DNA from: Glutinoglossum americanum
Lineage: Eukaryota; Ascomycota; Geoglossomycetes; Geoglossales; Geoglossaceae
Direction of reading: 5' to 3'
DNA length: 64,000 nucleotides
Assembly: GCA_020080175.1 (NCBI GenBank)
Contig: JAGHQL010000094.1
Location: 38,501 to 102,500 of the forward strand
Shown here one piece after another: positions 31,734 through 43,076 of the stretch. The first letter of the stretch is position 1; each line of letters starts with the position of its first letter. The notes beneath the pieces were generated by a model. That model did no database searches. It had not been told where the DNA came from and was given only the letters and a program-made list of their open reading frames with translations. Position numbers and translations under genes: made by a program.

Positions 31734-34039
31734 GGATTGGAATGTATTCGCTTCGTTGCAAGCAGGAGGTAACTGGCGTCAGATTAGCATTTGCGGCGAC
31801 TATGGAGTTGGAGAACTTGCTATGCTCTTCTTTAGATATTATACGTGAAAATGCAGGGTTTGTCTTGCGGATCTGACTCTGTTCGTAACCGAAGGCAATG
31901 TCCATAAGTCTCTTATACGTCCTCTTTTTTTTTGGGTTGAAACAATGCTTAGTTGAAAGAATTATTGTGCTGTCGTCTCGGTTGGGTCAATAATAGGGTC
32001 AACAATAACTTCTTAAAAACAAAGAAGTAGGAAAGAACGTGAATCCTAGGTAACAACCAACAAAGGAAAGCAACGAAGGGAATTCGTGACAGTGAGGATT
32101 TGGAGGTTAAGGTGAGGTGGAAGAAAGATGGTAAGGTTTTCCTGCACAGCTCCCGAATTTCTAGCATTGCTCATAGAGTAGGCGCTCTTCAACGCCATAA
32201 GTCCTTTGGGATTGGCTCAACTACAAAGTCTGAAGGGTATCCCATGTTCCGAACTGGAGGGCGCGTGGACGCCACCCGTTTCCCCTCGACGCTGGTAACT
32301 CATTCTTGCATTGTCTGGGAGAGTGTAATAAGTAACCGCTCTCTATGCGGAAATTCAGAGGCGATGCAGCAATTGCCGTGATTGGACGCAGAACTGCGGT
32401 GAAGCGCTGCGGAACAACTGTGGATTGGGCCATCTGAGTACCACCAGATCTCAACAGCAAATTGCAACCGCCCAGGAAACCCATACAGCATGGAGGTGAG
32501 GTTGGAGGTCTTCCATGAGCCAATCATCAGTCGACTGGCAAGGGGCAGGGGTTTCGGCGTGGGGAGATCGATCCCCTCCAGCAAGCGCCCACATTCGCTG
32601 ACGATAAAAATACCTGCCGCCTAGTGTGTCTGGTCCCTGGCATGTGGACATTGACCTCTGCACGGGTTCCGGTACAGCATACGTGGTACATATTTTTACA
32701 AGGCACTACCTTCGCTCCCAAGGGACACTAGGAGAATATGTTGTACTCGCCCTGCGACTCGCGAAGACCAGACATTATTCATATGACCCGAACACGACAG
32801 CACCCTGTCGTCTTGTGCCGAGGATGGCTGCATTCATACTCCGCAAAGGGGCTACACCAAATACGGTTTAGGAAAAACGTCTGCCCGCTCCGAGGCGTCT
32901 GGCTGGCGTTCTTTTTTCTTTTGGGCTCATTTGCCCTGGCGGTGGGTGGCGTTGAGCACAAAGAGTAGCGGTTTCATCTTCAAGATTTTCTTATCGGATA
33001 ATGCCTTTTCTGCCAGAGACAGGAGTATAGCTACTAGGGGGATAGAATCTAGCCATCTGTCCGGCACTGGTGGCTAAAGAGAGTGGCTTGCCGTTCGGAA
33101 ATGCCCAAACACGTTCTTAAGTGCAGCCACCTCATAGGGATATCGAGGAAAAGAGACGTCCTATCTTATCTTAGAATACTGTAGATCTCTAGTTAGCTGT
33201 TTGTGGTATGAACTCTATCCCTCCGATCTTCGCTAGGGGCAAATTTGATGGGAGTTGGGTGGCCTTAGAGCAACCAACATGGACCACCTTAAGATTAGAG
33301 CTTCGATGGCACGGTGATCTCCTGAACATGGACTGAATGCTAAATCTGCGTACTTAACTACTTGGATTATTACGCACATCAGCTCACGTCAGGCTCTAAA
33401 TACAACACAATCGCATGCTTGAAATCCGATCTGAAAAGGCATCCTCCTCCATTCCTACAACGCCCTGCGACAAAAGGACTCTAATGCATTGAACCTGTTC
33501 GCCGCTCTGGTGCAGTCCCTTGGATCGGGCTCAACGGCAGCATTCTTCACTCTAACCTGTCTCCTTTGCCAGTCGAGGAAGCGGCCTGCTCACTGCGGAC
33601 ACCCCAAATCTTTTATCGCTCAAAGGAGCAAAGACCACGAAAACGAACTTTTCAAGGACACGTAACACCAAAGACTACCTACTTCACACGTTCGGAGCAG
33701 TTCTCAGCTGGCTGGGCTGTGCGGAATATTCAGAAGCCAGCTCGCTGTTGTTAGTGCATTCAATTTAAAGGGTCTAGCCTTCTCCTTCCCGTGCTTTTTT
33801 ATTCGGCAGCCTTCCCAATGCCCATCCTGGCTCACATAACCCCCACGCTCTCGGCATCCTCGCCAACGGTTGGAGCTTTTTCCTCTCATCGTCGACGACG
33901 CTCGTCTGCTTCCATCGGTTTACCTCCACCATATCCGCCCGAGCATCTTCCAACAAAAAACGGGTTTGGTGCGTCCTCAGGCCTGCCGGCGCGAAGTCAC
34001 GCCCAGCCGCTTCCGCCCATACCTAAGACGCCCCCAACC
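31734..34039. other. 2.3 kb divergent intergenic region
   Basis: The shared upstream region of the membrane-protein gene (minus) and the Mnn10-like gene (plus). I see no gene or repeat in it. The last 250 bp before 34040 stays open in frame with the Mnn10-like protein, as noted there. Confidence 0.55.
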
Positions 34040-35544
34040 ATGTCATTGTCACGGTCTCCTTCGCCACTGCCTCACGGTGGATGGGCGACACCGGGTCTCA
34101 CGAGTGGGCGTTCAAGCCCTACGAAAAGAAATTATGGAGACATCAACGGCAACGGAAATACCGTGTCGTGGGCATCGGCAAAAGCGAAGAGTGACGAGGT
34201 CAACGGATACCCTTCGTTTTCGACACGAAGCAACAACTTCTTCGGGAGACATGTTCGAAAGTTATCACATAGCCTTCCTAGATTTAATCTCGGTCGACGG
34301 AAGGACTTTGCGGAGAAGGAGAAGCTTGGGAGAGGACGATGGTCATCGGCAGGGCCTGGTGGGAGGCTGAGAAATATGGCGACCCTCGCTGGAAACATAG
34401 TGAGGCGAATGAGATTACGATTCCTCCTTCTTATTGGATTTATTCTTGCTGTGATAGTGTTTTACGTCTCTCGTGAGTGTTAGGGATCTTTACCAATGTA
34501 ACTGATAAGCACTAATAAATTCGATAGCTCTCCAATACATGTGGCGACGCACTTCGTTCCTCGGGGGCGGGTCCAAGTTCGTCGTTATTCTAGCATCTAA
34601 CCAGGGAGGCGGGGTCATGGAGTGGAAAGGTCCGAGAGAGTGGGCCATTGAAAGAGATAGCGTAAAGAACAAAAAGCGGTATACTCAGAGATGGGGTTAT
34701 GGCCTGGATATCGTCGACATGACCACAAAGAAACGATATGCACATGAGTGGAGAGAGAGCTGGGAGAAGGTCGATACCATCCGGAATGCCTTTCGAAAAT
34801 TTCCCAAAGCGGAATGGTGAGTTGGTGAATTACCTTGAAGCACTTTTTCGCGTGCTAATTTTACGTCAATTATCCAGGTTCTGGTGGCTGGATCTCAACA
34901 CCTTTATCATGGAACCCTCGTATTCTCTCCAATCACACATCTTTAACCAGCTCTCCAAGAATACTTACCGCGACATCAACCATTACAATCCTCTAAACAT
35001 CAGTCACCCTTTCACGCAGTTTTATCTTGATGACGTATCCCGTTCTCCTGTCGGCGATGGGAACCCCGAATCAATCGACCTCATCATCCCCCAAGACTGC
35101 GCAGGCTTCAACCTCGGGTCTTTCTTCATTCGTAGGAGCGAATGGACGGATCGACTATTGGACATCTGGTGGGACCCTGTTGCTTACGAACAAAGGCACA
35201 TGGAGTGGGAGCATAAAGAACAAGACGCGTTAGAGTACCTATACGCGAGCCATCCATGGATTCGGTCGCACGTTGCCTTCATAGCTCAGAGAAAAATCAA
35301 CAGCTTCCCAACTGGAGCTTGCGATGAGAATGGAGAAGACCCTCACATCCACTATCGTGAGGAAGACCGTGACTTCAACGTCAACATGGCAGGCTGTGAG
35401 TGGGGCCGAGATTGTTGGGGGGAAATGTATTCCTTTCGGCAGCTTTCAAATCGCCTGAACCGCAATCTGTGGGAGAAGTTCAAAGATGCCATCAGCGACA
35501 AGTGGGGAGAATTGTGGAACGGACCTGGGAGACAAAAGGGTTAG
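34040..35544 (+). CDS. mnn10: Mnn10-like alpha-1,6-mannosyltransferase subunit (GT34)
   Basis: Three exons, 34040-34472, 34528-34816 and 34878-35544, code 462 residues. It is a type II Golgi protein: about 115 Ser-rich and basic cytosolic residues, then the signal anchor LRFLLLIGFILAVIVFYVS. The GT34 domain follows: SKFVVILASNQGGG, WAIERDSVKNKKRYTQRWGY, WEKVDTIRNAFRKFPKAEWF, WWLDLNTFIMEPS, then IPQDCAGFNLGSFFIRRSEW and the C-terminal AGCEWGRDCW. The nucleotide-sugar metal motif is Asp-Leu-Asn (DLN) rather than DxD. Mnn10 belongs to the M-Pol II complex that extends the alpha-1,6-mannan backbone of N-glycans, so the protein matters for the cell wall. I chose MSLSRSPSPLPHGGW as the start because it resembles Mnn10 N-termini. 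The frame is open upstream to 33791, which would add 83 residues. Confidence 0.88.
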
Positions 35545-37157
35545 GTGTAATATCACCTGGGGCGCTAGCTGGGCTGCTGGGATTTCGTTCGGTTCCACAC
35601 GAGAAACACCCCCTAGAGTCTAGCAGATGTCTCGCGGCGCCGAAAGGTGTATCCTTTCTTGGAGCGCGACAAATCACGATACAGGTTAATGGGCGGTTTT
35701 CAATTAAAGGCAGCAGGCGCAGGAATCCGCTGCGGAAGGACTTTTTTTTTTGCTAATATGGAACCTAATCGTGTCGAAATCCATCTACCTATCCCGCCGT
35801 GATAGCTCTTGTGAAAATCTTTCTCTATTCCCAATCTATCTCCCTCCTTATTTTCCTTCAAAATTAAAACTGCATTGCATGACCAACGGCTTACCTCCCT
35901 CATACTTAATGTCTTTGCATCACCCTTCTATAGACTTTTTTTTCGCTGGAATCAAGGTTTCTCTGCTTCGCTCTGTATGGAAAAAATAAGGCTTCAAGTG
36001 TTTTTTTTTTTGGTTTTGCGCTCTCACACACTCTGGCATCATATTTGGTTCCCCCGTCTGTCCAAACTCTCCTCCCTGGGGGAGTTGCTGTTTGCATCTT
36101 CAGAAATTACGGTTCCCTCGCCCTCTAACGGGGAGATAATTTGATCGGTTCTTTTTTTCACTGGAAAATTTCGGGGCACATAGGCTTTGGCTTGAGGGAT
36201 TCATGTGGGATACTCGCACGGGTTAGAAGGGGATCGTTCATGTCACATATAGCTTCGTGCCCTTGCCCATCCTCCCTCCCCTTCTTTATTGGCTATCTCT
36301 CCCGGTGGCGTCTTACATCCTCTACGGGGAGAAGGGACAACGGTGAGGAACCCCCCGCCGTTTTCTTGTACCTAGCATTTCTCTCCCCCCCGCTCTCTGT
36401 TACTCTCCGAGCATTCGTGTCTCATCATTAACGCCACCACAAAAGTTCATTCTTAATACTTAAAAAAACCTTTTACCATTTGGAACCAAACCAGTCCTGA
36501 CTCGGCAGAATCGTTGAACTTTGCAATTCTAACTTGTCCTAATGAACACAAGAAAATCCCGCCCCCCCCTCGTCCAGACCACTAAAGCCTCGAATCGCCT
36601 AGCCGTAGGGACTACCCTAGAACCGCCCTCGCCGAATCCTGGCCGTATGAGCACGGGGAAGTCCGAGGCGGGAAGGGGGCGTATGTGGCGCTGCCTGCAC
36701 TACGGAGATTTGCGTGTAGGGCCGCATATTGGGGGCTGGGGAAGGGTATGTGGAGTGGAGCTCTCAACATGCATCTGGTATGTCACGTGGGGGTATTTTT
36801 TTTCTGGTTAGCGGAGAGTGTTTGTATTATCATTATCGATGTGGCGGGTCAGATTGGCTGTCAAATCTTTGGTAGGTTTTGAGAGTTTGGAGGATATGGT
36901 TTCTTCTCTATCCTTTTTGCGATGAGGGTGAGACTGGTGTCTCTGCATCATCCGCCCCCCCTCGATTACGCGGGTTGTGTATGTGTGTGCGTATGTGTAT
37001 GGCCTTTCCTGTAGGAGGCTGTGGAAATATATATGTGTGTATTGGTGTGCGGAGGGACGATGGAAATGGGGAATGTGCGGTAGAGGGATGAGAGAAGGGA
37101 ATGATAAAGCCTTTCCCTTGTATCTGCCTCTCCGTTTGGTGGTAAGATCTGAAAGAA
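35545..37157. other. convergent intergenic region
   Basis: It holds the 3' flanks of the Mnn10-like and TAF3-like genes. T runs occur near 35741, 35936 and 36001. No coding content was recognised in any frame. Confidence 0.6.
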
Positions 37158-37899
37158 TTACTCCTCCACGACCTCTTCATCCCGTCCCTTCACTTCCTCA
37201 ATCTCCATCGTTCTTATGGGTAATGGGTTCTGTAGCTGGAGCTGTTGTCGTGCCTTCCATGTGTGTATGCTCTCCGCCGGTCCCCCTTCTATCCTGATCA
37301 CTCTGTCCTCAGCCTGTTTCCCTAGGAGAGTGCCTTGGTAACGGGATTCTTCGCCGGTTTTGCTATGTTTTTTCTTTAGTGCTAGCCCCACCCTCAGCGT
37401 TAGCCATGAGGTTTCTCATTAAAGACAGGACTGAGATTGGAGGAGACAAGGAAGCATACTTACCCGCTAAGAAGTCCTCTGGCGGTGGCTCTCCAGTTGC
37501 AGCAATAACAACGGGCTCCTTCCCGCCTGGAGTCGTTAATCCCGCAATCCTCCGAATCTCCCTGTTCCCATCTCCAACGGCCCACTCCAAAAACGCCTCC
37601 ACCCCTCTCATGTCATCTTCGCCTAGCCAACCTTCCTCGCACGCAGTCCTCTGCGGCCGGAATACACCGGCTTCGGTCATGGCCATGCGGACATCTTGAA
37701 AAGTGGGTACAGGGCTGTTGCTCGATGCGCATTGTGTGGCGGTGATATTCGCCAGCAGTAGAAGATAACGCGCCGCAAGGTCGGTGAGTGTGTCTAGAAC
37801 AGCGGGGCGCGTAGACTGAAAGCCGGCAGCTCGGAGAATGTGGAGGATTGGTGGGCGGAGGAGAGTGAAGTGGAGGTTATTTGGCGTCATTGATGGCAC
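37158..37899 (-). CDS. Bromo_TP histone-fold protein, probable TFIID subunit TAF3
   Basis: Two exons, 37899-37464 and 37381-37158, code 219 residues; starting at the second Met (37890) removes three. The 82-bp intron (GTAAGT donor, GCTAACG branch) joins DFLA to ALKKKHSKTGEESRYQGTLL. The N-terminal 90 residues are a histone fold of the Bromo_TP type: FTLLRPPILHILRAAGFQST, VLDTLTDLAARYLLLLANIT, then VPTFQDVRMAMTEAGVF. A linker and a short conserved C-terminal block (KKKHSKTGEESRYQG...IEGGPAESIHTWK) follow. TAF3, TAF8 and Spt7 share this fold. The small size and the C-terminal block fit TAF3 (yeast Taf47) best, pairing with TAF10 in TFIID. Its head-to-head neighbour is TAF7, another TFIID subunit. 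The assignment to TAF3 rather than TAF8 is inference. Confidence 0.8.
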
Positions 37900-38764
37900 G
37901 CTCCGGTCACCTCAGTTAATTCCAACGTCGTAAGTTAGAAGGTAGTGATTGATTCTCCCGTAGTCTTCACGGCCCTTGTAGCCTTCACCATAACTTTCAC
38001 ACATATGTCTTAAAATAGTCTCTTAGTGGTCTTGTATCCAGAAAGGGAGGTCGTATTGCTGGTTTCGGAGGTACAGAGTCTCGCGGAGAAGTGGAATCAA
38101 GCGAGTTTATATATACAGACTCTCCATCTCTGATGGTAATTTTTTTCGCAGCAAAAAAATGACAGCCAAGTTTCCAACAACTCTCTCAAGGCCTTGTCAC
38201 CCGCAGCACAGGAATTCTCTCTGGTCGGAAACGTCTCTGTAACCAATATGGTGGTACTTCGTATTATCCTATCTCCAACAATCGTTTTGATGATTTGGTC
38301 AACCTAGTTCCACCAAGTAGACGTTCAGGTACAATGACATCGTTCTGAAACTCTCATTGTGTGAACTATTGCCACTAGATCAATGCTGGTCGTTCTATTC
38401 CGGCAATCGCTTTACTTCCTCAGCAACATAGAGTAAATGTGGAGTACAAGTGGAGCAAATGGCGCTTAAGCTATAGTTACTCGCACGGAGTAGCAACCCC
38501 CAAATATTCAGTGTATCCGGCTCATATTCAACTAATTCCGGGCATTTGATTAACTGTAGTGCCTGCCGCTGACGGGCTCGCAAGCCTATATACAGCATAC
38601 GGCCTACACCTAGGTTGGGTTACTAATCCGTGCCTCTCATCAATCCATGCCCTAGGGTGGAATCACGTGTTCTCCACTCTTTCTTCCCTTCTCATCGTCT
38701 GTTGCCTCACGTCAATCACCAGAGTTAACACACCGCCTACGCTCAGTTTTATCTCACCTTTCAG
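37900..38764. other. shared upstream region of the TAF3-like and TAF7 genes
   Basis: 865 bp between two divergent starts. It contains a TATATATA stretch near 38107-38115 and A/T runs near 38140-38160. No coding content was seen, so it may act as a bidirectional promoter. Confidence 0.5.
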
Positions 38765-40297
38765 ATGTCTAACACGTCATCCCGTCCGGCTTTCAAGCTA
38801 AAGCTCTCTACTCCTTCAATTTCAAATGCAGCAGACTTTCCATCTTCTTCCTCGCCCAAGATCAAACTTAAACTTGGCAATCCGTCGAAGCAATCAACAA
38901 TGGCAGTAAATCCTCCAAAGGAAAAGAAACCGCGCAAGCCTCGCGTGAAAAAGATAACAACCGCTGCTGAAGCTAGCAGTGTCACCGCCTCTCCGACTCG
39001 TGGGAAGAAACGCGCAAATCCTGACATCGATGTTGAAGATCATCAGGAAATCGCACCGGAGCCGGACATGAACCCTCCAATCAAGAAGCTGAGGCTCACC
39101 GCGAGTCGCACTCCGATGGCCGCTATCATTCGCAAGAAAACTAAGGGCAAACCGCCTTCGCGTCCACTTGGCGTTGGATATGATTCGGAATCTTCAGATA
39201 GGGAAACTGATCCAGCCATCGAGGAGGAATTCGTACTGAGGATGCAACCTGGCGAAGACTGTGATCTTCTGCGTAAAGCTATTGCGGAAAAGAGGATCGG
39301 TATTCCAATTCGCGATGGAGGTCTAGACATCTGGATGAGGTTCTTTACCAAGGATGGCAGGCGTGCTGTCATCTGTATTAAAGGCAGGATGTACGCCGGT
39401 GTTTTGGTGGATCTTCCATGTGTGGTGGAGGGTATGAAAAGTTGGGACCGGAAAGGATTTTGGAAGAGCGCCGACATTTGCCAGATGCTTCTTGTCACGG
39501 GCCCCATTGCAAACGAGCAGACGGCCCTTACCGCGCCGTTGCCATCAATAGTCGATCCGCAAACTTTCCAATACCCGCATGGCCTTACGCCGCCAATGCA
39601 CTTTGCCCGGAGGAGGCGGTTTCGGAAACGCATATCCAACCACACAATTGAAGCTGTCGAAGACGAGGTTGAGCGCCTTCTGGCATTGGACCAGAAATGC
39701 GAACCGGGAACTAGCAAGTACGAGATACTTGATCTCGACCGTTTTACTAGAGATGGCAGCACTGCTCACGATAGCGATGGTGAGGGCGGATATGATATGC
39801 TCGGGAACGCTGGCATGGCAGGCCAACAGGACTACGATATCGATACGGACGCACAAATCGAAGGAGACAGCTACTTTGACGACATCGGCGAGGACTTGGA
39901 AGCTGATCTCGAAATGGCTATGATGGAGGACGGTGACGTCATTCCCAGCGTCGAAGGCACCGCCGCGGCCAGCCCCGCCAGTCAAGTGATTGCCAACATG
40001 GCCAATGCGAATGGTGCTGGTTCCCTTGCAGCTACTTCAGCCGCAGCCGAAGACAGCGGCGATGAATCTGAGGAGGACGACGAAGAAGAGGAGCTTGATG
40101 ATGAGGCGCTCGAGCGTCAACAGGATCTCCAGCGCCAGCAAGAGGAGATTGCTGACCTGCAAGCTGAAATCCATAATAAGACTGCAGAACTGGAGAAGCT
40201 CACTAACCCGCTACTTAGAGTGAAAGTCTCGAAGATGATTGCGAGCTTGAAGAGCGACCTTGAGCTAAAGAGGGGGGCTATCGGGGAGGAGGAGTAG
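38765..40297 (+). CDS. taf7: TFIID subunit TAF7
   Basis: A single-exon frame of 510 residues. The N-terminus carries two KLKL-type repeats (FKLKLSTPS, PKIKLKLGNPS) and a Lys-rich stretch. The TAFII55 domain spans about residues 155-305: EEEFVLRMQPGEDCDLLRKA, a GGLDIWMRFFTKDGRRAVIC segment, GRMYAGVLVDLPCVVEGMKS, ADICQMLLVTGPI and the basic RRRRFRKR. An acidic region (DSGDESEEDDEEEEL) and a coiled coil (LQRQQEEIADLQAEIHNKTA to EKLTNPLLRVKVSKM) close the protein. TAF7 binds TAF1 in TFIID, controls its activity and takes part in promoter DNA contact. The domain match leaves little doubt. The tandem repeat of 115-bp units starts about 80 bp after the stop and may lie in the 3' UTR. Confidence 0.93.
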   Translation: MSNTSSRPAFKLKLSTPSISNAADFPSSSSPKIKLKLGNPSKQSTMAVNPPKEKKPRKPRVKKITTAAEASSVTASPTRGKKRANPDIDVEDHQEIAPEPDMNPPIKKLRLTASRTPMAAIIRKKTKGKPPSRPLGVGYDSESSDRETDPAIEEEFVLRMQPGEDCDLLRKAIAEKRIGIPIRDGGLDIWMRFFTKDGRRAVICIKGRMYAGVLVDLPCVVEGMKSWDRKGFWKSADICQMLLVTGPIANEQTALTAPLPSIVDPQTFQYPHGLTPPMHFARRRRFRKRISNHTIEAVEDEVERLLALDQKCEPGTSKYEILDLDRFTRDGSTAHDSDGEGGYDMLGNAGMAGQQDYDIDTDAQIEGDSYFDDIGEDLEADLEMAMMEDGDVIPSVEGTAAASPASQVIANMANANGAGSLAATSAAAEDSGDESEEDDEEEELDDEALERQQDLQRQQEEIADLQAEIHNKTAELEKLTNPLLRVKVSKMIASLKSDLELKRGAIGEEE

Positions 40298-41073
40298 CAG
40301 GGGGTAGGTTGAAGAGAGAGGGGAGAATTGAACTGAAGAAAACGGTGGGGGCTCACTGGAATTTTGGGGCTTTTGGAAGGCTGGCATAACATAAACCGTT
40401 GAACGGAGGGATACTTGTATCCTGGAGTGTCCACTTATGTTTTGCTGCTCTCCTCGCCTATACGGTTTGACATTATGTTGGGGGTTATAGGAAGGCTGGT
40501 ATTACATAACTATTGACCGAAGGGATACTTTGTACCCTGGAGTGTCCATTTATGTTTTATCGGTCTCCGACCCCATACGGTTTGATATTACGTTGGGGGT
40601 TATAGGAAAGCTGGCATTGCATGAACTGTTCAACGAAGGGGATACTTTGTACCCTGGAGTGTCCGTTCATGTTTTACCGCTCTCCTCCTATATCCGGTTT
40701 GACATTATGATGCTGCATCAGAAGTCTCGATCCTTGGTACATAGATGCCTATTGGTGGATCTTATTTCTACGCATAAGAAATGAGCGTGGCGTGGCTTTT
40801 GATGCCGCTACGCAGCACGCTTTTATGGAGCATAACGGCCCGATATTCAGTATAGATACCCTAGATAATAGATCGCATGACATGCGTGTGACTGCTCAAT
40901 TTGATAGAGGTGATAACGCTCAAGTCGTGACACAAGTCTCTGCCCGAGAGTAACTTATGGTCCTTACCCACCATGAATAGTAACATAGAGGAAAAGATAT
41001 CCAAAGCTCCAAGACCATACACCAAGGCTCATCATCCTTTTGCCCGTTCGGACCAAAAGCTTCATTATCATTA
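40298..41073. other. convergent intergenic region containing a tandem repeat
   Basis: Between the TAF7 and P450 genes. It holds the 115-bp repeat array (listed separately) and about 360 bp of unremarkable sequence. No gene is seen. Confidence 0.6.
40375..40711. repeat. three-copy ~115-bp tandem repeat with inverted-repeat arms
   Basis: Units start at 40375, 40490 and 40605 with GGAAGGCTGG or GGAAAGCTGG and end near GGGGGTTATA; the third is cut short at about 40711. Each unit has outer arms (ACATAA/TTATGT at 40389/40435 and 40504/40550; CATGAAC/GTTCATG at 40620/40665) and an inner hairpin (GGATAC-TT-GTATCC at 40409-40422, and a bulged version in the other units). The third unit's outer arms differ from the others in both strands of the stem, so pairing is kept. 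Confidence 0.85.
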
Positions 41074-42836
41074 TCACTGATCCCGATACAAACGGACTTT
41101 CACGCCATTTGCAGGAGTTAAGGTGAGGGCTACCATCTTGGAGAGTGCTTGCTCGCTAGGCAATACGCTCTCGATCTTCGAGAACCTTTGCAGGAGTCTC
41201 ACAATCACATACGAAGCCTCCGTGAGAGCGAATTGTTCTATAAGCCAGCACCCAAAATAACCTAATTAGAGCCACTACCACTTCGCGATGGAAGAAGAAA
41301 GGTAAAGGAATATTACTCACGGCCTAAACAGATCCTCGGTCCACCGTTAAAGGGTAAATACTCCCACCCGGCCTTCCGCCCCTCCCACCTCTCGGGCTTG
41401 AACTCCGCGGCGTCTTCCCCCCAGATGTCGGTTCGTCGGTGCATCACATACACGGAATAGGTGACTAACTGACCCTCCCTGATGGCGATGGGAGACTTGC
41501 CGTCCGGGCCGCCGCCGGTGGGGAGGATGGTGTTGTGAGTTGCGACGCGGAAGTTGCATGGGAGGACGGGGTAGAGACGGAGGACCTCGGAGATGAAGTG
41601 GGAGAGGGGGCGGCAGGATTTAAGGGCGGTGAAGGTTATAGGGTTGTCGGAGTTGTCGGGGGGTTCTGCCGAGCCGAAGGTGGAGAGGATGGAGGAGCGG
41701 AGGTGGGAGAAGATGGCGGGATTTTGGGCGAGGAGAGCGAAGGACCAGCTTAGGAGGGAGGCGGTTGTGTCGCGGCCTGCGAGGAGGATCTGGAGGAGTT
41801 GGTCGCGGAGTTGGTCTCTATCTTGGGTTTTTTCTGCTAGGGCTTCGAGCATCACGAAACGCTCTCGGGGACCACCCTTCTCCGAGGAGGGGGGAAAGGA
41901 TGCCATTGCTGGTTTTTTGGCCGCGGATTTGAGAGCAATGTCGACGTACTTGTTCGCGAATCGGTGGACGATTGTGAGGGCTTGGGAGAAGCGCCGGTAT
42001 GGGCTGAATATTGGGAGCTGGATTATGGGCCAGAGGGGGGAGGGGAAGCGGAGTTGCCAACTCAGGAAGTCTTGCGCGGTGGTGAAGGCTGTGGCAAAGT
42101 CCATTTCAGGTTCCGGGTTCTTTGGGGAGGATTTTAGTTGGTTTTCCGGCCCATCTTTGTCAATTCCGCCTCCCTGTTTCTTAGAAAGCTCCGCAACCTG
42201 CGACTCTGTACTCTCCCCGAACAAGAACTCCGTCGCCGTATCCAACGTGAACCTGTAAAACAGCTCCAACAAATCCACCTCTTTCGTCCACATTCCCTCC
42301 GCCACCGGTCCTATAGCGCGGAACAAATTCACTATATGTCTCTCTGCTGACTCTAAGTCACTGATCTGCTCTCTTGAGAATTGAGGTCGCAGGAACGCCC
42401 GCGAGTGCTCCCATTCCAGCCCGTCGGACGTGAAGATCCCACTACCAAGCAAAGGGGCAAAATTTTCCTTGCGTGTAGCTCCGAGCTCGAAGTCCGCGAA
42501 GCGGAGGGCGAGAATAGCTTGGATGTTCTGCGGGTCAGAGGTGCAGACTACCTCGCCGGAGACGCCACTGAATCTATGTGTATATCCGGTATCGTAGTAT
42601 CGTATGGCGATGAAGTCGTCAAGGATGTCTCCCTTTATGGTCACGAATTTAGCCAGGCGGTCGATACCATATGGCAGCATATCCACCTGGAGCGGCGGAG
42701 GCTCGCAATGGTTAGAGAGAGCAAAGGATTTGAATTTTGCATTTTTGCGGGATTTAGCGACAGCAGTGTAGAGGAGGCGGAGGAAGAGGAGGGATATGAG
42801 GGACGTTATGAACGGCGGGGAGAGGGCGAAGGTCAT
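41074..42836 (-). CDS. cytochrome P450, CYP52-type (alkane/fatty-acid omega-hydroxylase-like)
   Basis: Two exons, 42836-41321 and 41237-41074, code 559 residues. The 83-bp intron splits the heme loop and joins GPRICLG to QQFALTEASYVIVRLLQRF, which completes the signature. There is an N-terminal membrane anchor (PPFITSLISLLFLRLLY). I-helix LLAGRDTTASLLSW, ExxR in ISEVLRLYPVLP, and the heme ligand Cys in FNGGPRICLG are all present. HRFSG...DPQNIQAILALRFADF and LLGSGIFTSDGLEWEHSRAF are typical of CYP52 and its relatives, which hydroxylate the terminal carbon of alkanes and fatty acids at the ER with NADPH-P450 reductase. The substrate here is unknown. A Pro/Gly-rich insert (residues about 220-245) precedes the F-G region. 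The gene diverges from palC with only 240 bp between starts. Confidence 0.9.
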
Positions 42837-43076
42837 GGTGCGCTTATCCTATGATGATCCCGCCCGTATAGTAAGTAACGGGGGATTTTTGAAGAAGGTG
42901 GAGGAGAGAGGGAGCAGAAGAGCATGCTAGTTATCATGGTGTCGTCCCTTCAGCTCTGTCAGCCCTATCGTAGAGATGTTGGTCAAATGGTCAAAATCCT
43001 CGTATTGGTCGTCACCGTGCATACTCGGTTCAAAGTCACACCGCTATCCGGGGTATCTCATCAACCCCCCACCAAA

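Noticed and set aside
39043-39762. 239-residue frame antisense to TAF7
   Set aside because: It is a shadow of the TAF7 coding frame; Ser/Arg-rich with no family content.
42837-43076. PacC binding site in the shared P450/palC promoter
   Set aside because: I looked for the GCCARG core on both strands and found none.
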